From JAIOHN01 sp038258185 (lineage in GTDB: Bacteria; Chloroflexota; Anaerolineae; Aggregatilineales; Phototrophicaceae), in contig JBBSQD010000124.1 of the NCBI GenBank assembly GCA_038258185.1, forward strand, positions 1-17,683: DNA of 17,683 nt, read 5' to 3'. Of the stretch, positions 14,012 through 17,683 are shown piece by piece. Under the pieces are notes generated by a model. It saw only the letters and a list, made by a program, of their open reading frames with translations. It was not told the origin of the DNA and searched no databases. Both the position numbers and the translations under genes were made by a program. Position 1 is the first letter of the stretch. Each line of letters opens with the position of its first letter.

Positions 14012-14040
14012 TTGCTCTGCAATTGCAACGCATATATAAT
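14012..14040 (+). promoter_or_regulatory. promoter of the histidine kinase gene
   Basis: TTGCTC (14012-14017), 17 bases, TATAAT (14035-14040). A 10-bp palindrome TGCAATTGCA (14018-14027) occupies the spacer next to the -35. The promoter is back to back with the FecR-like gene promoter 50 bases away and gives a leader of about 134 bases. Confidence 0.55.
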
Positions 14041-14046
14041 TCAATC

Positions 14047-14180
14047 AGAGGGCAATTGGATATCAGATAGCCCTAAACGCTGTATAACCATTAATTAACT
14101 TGATCCTCAATACCCCAAAATGAGTAAGATGCAGCTATGGGTTGAGCGATATCAGGCGTTCTGATAAGTGAGGCACGCTA
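14047..14180 (+). other. long untranslated leader of the histidine kinase gene
   Basis: Two small inverted repeats can be seen. AGGGC near 14048 pairs with GCCCT near 14070, and TATCAG (14150-14155) pairs with CTGATA (14161-14166) around a 5-base loop. The second hairpin ends one base before the ribosome site GTGAGG (14168-14173). It could influence translation. I recognise no known riboswitch class and no gene in this stretch. Confidence 0.35.
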
Positions 14181-15698
14181 ATGCAGATTGACACCAGGCG
14201 TAGTCAAAATAGCCAGACGATGTTTCAGGAAATTCTTCACCTCATCGCAAAGCATCCCTCACGCGAGCAGTGTATACCTCCCATTCTCGACGCGGTTGCT
14301 GCTTCAACTGGTGCCGAGGGCACCTTTTTTCTGCTGTTTGATGATAATCACACCGTTTTCACAACCGGCCCCAAGTCCAATGCTGACCCTGAGCAAATCA
14401 AGCCAGCGCTGGAAAGTATTACAGAAGGCATACATCTTAATCCCTCACCGGAATTATCGCGCCTTTTCAACAGCAAAGACTTGATTGTCGCCCCGATTCA
14501 CAGTCAGGCTGATCTGGCCGGGGTGCTAATCGTCTTCCCAGCATCGCCGGCAGATTTTGAAAACGAAGAAATCCGAAATCTCTTAACGACATTCACCCAT
14601 GCGCTGACGATTATCGTCGGGAATGTCGTACTGGCCCACCAGCACGAAATGGCACATCAGCTTTCCATGTCGCTGCTCACCAGCATTACCGACCCGCTGA
14701 TCGTCATGGACGAAAACCGCAAGGTGTTATTGCTCAACCCCGCAGCGGAGAAAGTCTTTAAGATCGATAGCCTGAAAACTCGCGGCAGTCTGCTGATTGA
14801 CGTGGTGAAATCAGACGCACTGGTTGCATTGACACAGGGCACCAACAAAAGTCTGAAAGAATGGGTCAGCGAAAACGATATGACCTTCGTGCCCCGCACC
14901 GAGCCAATCCGCAGCACCACCGGACAGATTGAAGGTTGGGTGCTGGCCTTACGCGATATTACCCACTTTAAGAAACTCAATCGCAATCAGAACGAATTCA
15001 CCCGGATTGTCTCGCATGATCTGCGCTCACCCCTCACATCCATGCAGGGTTTCGCTAGCATGTTGGAACTCGGGTTAGTGGGCGAACTTAACGAGAAACA
15101 AAAGCACTTTGTCGAGAAAATTCTCTCCGGCATCACCCAGATGACTTCTCTGGTGGACAATATTCAGGATGCAGGCCGTTATGATCCTGAAACCGGCTTT
15201 TATGAAATCACCCGCTCCCATTGTGATCTGGGTGAGATGGTCAATCGCATTACCGGCATGCAGTTAGTCCCGGCGGAAAAACAGGAACTTAAAGTCTCGG
15301 TGAGCGTGGCGGATAACGTCCCTATCATCAATGCTGACATTAACATGCTGGAACGCGCTGTCACCAATCTGGTGGATAATGCCATCAAATATACCCCCAA
15401 TGGTGGCAGTGTCGGGGTTAAGGTTAAGCGTTACGACGATGAAATTCGCATCAGTGTGTCCGATACTGGCCTGGGAATTACACCGGAAAATCAGAAACAT
15501 CTCTTCGAGCGGCACCGTCGCATCGCCCGTGAGGAATACAAAAAGATCAAGGGCAGCGGCCTGGGTTTGTTCATCGTCAAAAGTGTCGCCCAAAGACATG
15601 ATGGGGATGCCTGGGTGGAAAGTGTCGAAAACGAAGGCAGCACCTTCTATATGAGCATCCCTCTCAGCGGCCCCAACCTGATCGGCTCTGAGGAGTAG
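14181..15698 (+). CDS. soluble sensor histidine kinase (GAF-PAS-HisKA-HATPase)
   Basis: A 505-residue kinase with no membrane segment. A GAF-like domain (about 15-150) is followed by a PAS domain (about 163-265: ITDPLIVMDENRKVLLLNPAAEKVF ending GWVLALRDITHFK). HisKA carries the phosphorylated H279 in IVSHDLRSPLTSMQGF. The ATPase domain has N400 in NLVDNAIKYTPNGG, the G1 box SDTGLGI (427-433), an F-box LFERH, and the G2 box GSGLGLFIVK (458-467). It should sense an internal signal and phosphorylate a response regulator, which is not encoded in the window, so the kinase is orphan here. The ATG has GTGAGG 7 bases upstream. mutL follows, separated by a terminator-like palindrome. The signal is unknown. 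Confidence 0.95.
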   Translation: MQIDTRRSQNSQTMFQEILHLIAKHPSREQCIPPILDAVAASTGAEGTFFLLFDDNHTVFTTGPKSNADPEQIKPALESITEGIHLNPSPELSRLFNSKDLIVAPIHSQADLAGVLIVFPASPADFENEEIRNLLTTFTHALTIIVGNVVLAHQHEMAHQLSMSLLTSITDPLIVMDENRKVLLLNPAAEKVFKIDSLKTRGSLLIDVVKSDALVALTQGTNKSLKEWVSENDMTFVPRTEPIRSTTGQIEGWVLALRDITHFKKLNRNQNEFTRIVSHDLRSPLTSMQGFASMLELGLVGELNEKQKHFVEKILSGITQMTSLVDNIQDAGRYDPETGFYEITRSHCDLGEMVNRITGMQLVPAEKQELKVSVSVADNVPIINADINMLERAVTNLVDNAIKYTPNGGSVGVKVKRYDDEIRISVSDTGLGITPENQKHLFERHRRIAREEYKKIKGSGLGLFIVKSVAQRHDGDAWVESVENEGSTFYMSIPLSGPNLIGSEE

Positions 15699-15723
15699 AC
15701 TTCACCTGCACAGGCGTTATAAT
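15696..15723 (+). promoter_or_regulatory. probable promoter of mutL
   Basis: TATAAT at 15718-15723 is perfect. The best -35 is TAGACT at 15696-15701 with a 16-base spacer, and it includes the stop codon of the kinase gene. Transcription would start near 15730, only 12 bases before the palindrome. No room exists for another promoter between the palindrome and the mutL ATG. Confidence 0.5.
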
Positions 15724-15741
15724 AGCATAGGTGTTCGGTTC

Positions 15742-15770
15742 ATTACCCCGGTATACCGGGGTAATTTTTT
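15742..15770 (+). terminator. 24-bp perfect palindrome plus T-run: intrinsic terminator or attenuator before mutL
   Basis: The arm ATTACCCCGG and its exact complement CCGGGGTAAT flank TATA, giving a 10-bp GC-rich stem with a 4-base loop. The right arm runs directly into six T residues (15765-15770). This is the standard shape of a factor-independent terminator for the upstream kinase gene. Because the only likely mutL promoter lies upstream of it, it may also act as an attenuator, or as a symmetric operator. It ends 14 bases before the mutL ATG. Confidence 0.75.
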
Positions 15771-15784
15771 GGATTGATGCGATT

Positions 15785-17596
15785 ATGACGATACAGATTC
15801 TTGAAGAACAGATTATTGCCCAGATAGCTGCCGGTGAAGTCATCGAGCGGCCATCTTCAGTTATTAAAGAACTGATGGAAAATGCGCTCGATGCTGAAGC
15901 GCGTAATGTACACATCGCCGTCAATGGGGGTGGCAAACGCTTAATTCGCGTGAGTGACGACGGAAATGGCATTCTCGCCGACGAACTCGAACTGGCTTTT
16001 GCCCGTCACGCCACCAGCAAATTGCGCACCGTCCATGACCTTGAATCCATTCGCACATTAGGCTTTCGTGGAGAAGCACTGGCGAGTATCGCCGCGGTCA
16101 GCCACATCAGCGTCACCACCCGCCATCATACCCAGGACAAAGGCACATCGCTGAAAATGGAAGGTGGGCGTGTGATTCAGCAGCGGACAATCGGCGCGCC
16201 GACCGGTACCGTCCTCACTGTCGAGAATCTGTTTTACAACACCCCTGCCCGACTCAAATTCCTCAAAGCAGAAAATACCGAAAAACGCCACATAGCATCG
16301 GTGATTACCCGTTACGCGATGGCTTACCCCCATGTGCGTTTTGTGTTGGAGCAGGATGGTCGCGAGGTTTTTCGTTCCAGCGGCAGCGGTCAATTGGCTG
16401 ATGTGCTTGTGGCCGCGTTGGGATTGGATATTTTCAAAGACATGATCGAAATTTCCGGCGCGGACAGCGAAAATGAGCATCGCGATATTCAGGTAGAAGG
16501 GTATACATCCCTACCCGGCATTCAACGCACAGATCGCTCGCGGATTACGCTGTTTATCAATGGCCGCTGGGTACAGGATTCCAGCCTGTCATATGCTGTT
16601 GTGCAGGCCTACCACACCTTTTTGATGAAGGGTCGCTACCCGGTAGCCGTGTTGATGATTCAAATGCCATCCGAACAGCTGGATGTGAATGTACACCCCA
16701 CCAAAGCCGAAGTGCGCTTTCAGGATGCCAACGCGGTTTTCGGTGCGGTTCAGCGAGCCGTCCGTCGTGCCATCATCGGCAGTGCGCAACCGCCGTCCAT
16801 GCGTAATGGACGCTCTGCCACGGATTGGTCGCAATACGATACGCACAACTCAGGCCAATCGACTTTTGAAACCCACGATCAACAGATGGATCTCAACCTT
16901 GATCTGACCTCTCCCGGATCATTTTCCCACCAGACACCCGGCAATTCACACAGAAGTGGTGCGGGTTATGACTCCACCGCAGTCCCCTACGGGCCACAGG
17001 CGCCAGAACGACCCCGAACACTGCCCATGCTGCGCGTCGTCGGTCAGATTGGAGCCAGTTACATCGTCACTGAAGGCCCGTCCGGCATGTATCTGATTGA
17101 CCAGCATGCCGCCCATGAGCGCATTCTCTATGAGCAATTTATGATGGAATATGCCCGTAAAGAGCCAATGGCGCAGTTTACGCTATCCTCGCAAACTATA
17201 GCCCTGCCTGCACCCGAAGCCCGTTTGATCGAGGAGCATCTGACAGCTTTACAGGTTGTGGGTTATAAGCTGGAACCGTTTGGCACAAACACATTCGTGA
17301 TTCGCAGCATTCCGGCCATGCTGGCGGATAAAGACCCGGTGGAGGCTGTCGCCAGCATTCTCGAAGAACTGGAACAGGGCCACCAGCCGGGGCAGGCATC
17401 CATCGAGGAAAAAATTATCCAGCGCGTGTGTAAGCAGGCCGCGGTCAAAGCGGGCACCGTACTAAGCCTGGACGAAATGCAAAGCCTTATCCAGCAGCTT
17501 GAGCGCTGTCAATCACCCCAGACCTGCCCGCATGGTCGGCCAACCATGATTCACATGAGCAGCGACAATCTTGCACGCGAGTTTGGCCGTAAATAA
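15785..17596 (+). CDS. mutL: DNA mismatch repair protein MutL (endonuclease type)
   Basis: A 603-residue MutL. The GHKL ATPase half has IAAGEVIERPSSVIKELMENA (E32 catalytic), SDDGNGI (57-63), GFRGEALASI (93-102) and VNVHPTKAEVRF (301-312). A polar linker (about 332-412) leads to a C-terminal domain with the nuclease motif DQHAAHERILYE (439-450), VCKQAAVKAG (548-557) and CPHGRP (581-586). These are the metal-site motifs of MutL proteins that nick DNA themselves, as in bacteria without MutH. QTIALP (470-475) matches the clamp-binding motif Q-x-x-(L/I)-x-P. I placed the start at the ATG at 15785; the frame is open 18 codons further but reads through the terminator-like hairpin. The ribosome site is weak. 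No mutS is nearby. The stop is 2 bases from that of the convergent gene. Confidence 0.97.
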   Translation: MTIQILEEQIIAQIAAGEVIERPSSVIKELMENALDAEARNVHIAVNGGGKRLIRVSDDGNGILADELELAFARHATSKLRTVHDLESIRTLGFRGEALASIAAVSHISVTTRHHTQDKGTSLKMEGGRVIQQRTIGAPTGTVLTVENLFYNTPARLKFLKAENTEKRHIASVITRYAMAYPHVRFVLEQDGREVFRSSGSGQLADVLVAALGLDIFKDMIEISGADSENEHRDIQVEGYTSLPGIQRTDRSRITLFINGRWVQDSSLSYAVVQAYHTFLMKGRYPVAVLMIQMPSEQLDVNVHPTKAEVRFQDANAVFGAVQRAVRRAIIGSAQPPSMRNGRSATDWSQYDTHNSGQSTFETHDQQMDLNLDLTSPGSFSHQTPGNSHRSGAGYDSTAVPYGPQAPERPRTLPMLRVVGQIGASYIVTEGPSGMYLIDQHAAHERILYEQFMMEYARKEPMAQFTLSSQTIALPAPEARLIEEHLTALQVVGYKLEPFGTNTFVIRSIPAMLADKDPVEAVASILEELEQGHQPGQASIEEKIIQRVCKQAAVKAGTVLSLDEMQSLIQQLERCQSPQTCPHGRPTMIHMSSDNLAREFGRK

Positions 17597-17598
17597 AT

Positions 17599-17682
17599 TT
17601 AGCGGCTCTGCCACTGGAACGAGCGAATCTCTGGTGCACCGCTGATGATCGTATAACGGCCATTCTCGTTCGGCTTGCCAAT
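17599..17682 (-). CDS. C-terminal tail of an unidentified protein (partial)
   Basis: One minus-strand frame gives 27 residues ending in RSFQWQSR and a TAA at 17601-17599. It begins within IGKPNENGRYTIISG at the right edge. Composition looks like real protein and its stop sits 2 bases from the mutL stop, like the other tightly convergent pairs in this window. A different minus-strand frame is also open across the end but runs deep into mutL and is a shadow. Too little is present to name a family. Confidence 0.5.
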   Translation of the reverse strand: MGKPNENGRYTIISGAPEIRSFQWQSR

Positions 17683-17683
17683 C

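Noticed and set aside
15731..15784. Eighteen-residue MutL extension from a GTG at 15731
   Set aside because: It reads through the terminator-like palindrome; MutL families begin close to the ATG at 15785.

Overview
The window carries about fifteen chromosomal genes on both strands. It holds no phage or transposase gene, no CRISPR array and no tRNA or rRNA that I could see. Base composition is moderate and looks even across the window. The gene set suggests a free-living bacterium, most likely Chloroflexota (Anaerolineae-like). The hints are a MoxR ATPase, a prepilin peptidase without the usual cysteines, a double-zinc-ribbon membrane protein, an SbnI/SerK-like protein paired with an ACT protein, a JAMM peptidase, frequent TTG/GTG starts and an endonuclease-type MutL with no MutH. 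The phylum is an inference from gene content; no marker gene settles it.

Layout. (1) 1-2327, minus strand: a tight run of NUDIX hydrolase, a single-span membrane protein, a small multi-span membrane protein, then a MoxR AAA+ ATPase that leaves the window on the left. (2) 2437-5489, plus strand: an SbnI/SerK-like protein and an ACT-domain protein; then, behind a perfect -10 box, an unknown 121-residue protein, a C-terminally membrane-anchored JAMM peptidase and an A24 prepilin peptidase. (3) 5470-7747, minus strand: cysteine desulfurase and MnmA, a two-gene route for tRNA 2-thiouridine. (4) 7748-8268: a 520-base non-coding stretch with the desulfurase promoter, a nested inverted repeat of about 120 bases and the enolase leader. 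(5) 8269-11061, plus strand: enolase and pyruvate kinase, the last two steps of glycolysis. (6) 11074-13885: a zinc-ribbon membrane protein (minus), radC (plus) and a large membrane-anchored extracellular protein (minus), with divergent promoters between the first two. (7) 14181-17596, plus strand: a soluble GAF-PAS histidine kinase and mutL, separated by a perfect 24-bp palindrome followed by a T-run. The last bases hold the tail of another minus-strand gene.

Genes are packed closely. Convergent pairs meet within a few bases or overlap, with no visible terminator at most junctions. Several promoters share a TTGC-type -35 box with 17-base spacing to a TATAAT-like -10, which helped decide start codons. 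The most unusual points are the terminator-like palindrome between the mutL promoter and its start, the 17-bp palindrome on the radC -10 box, the nested inverted repeat upstream of iscS/eno, the putative serine-kinase/ACT pair, and the anchored JAMM peptidase with its uncharacterised partner. I did not see a clearly new multi-gene defence or mobile system.
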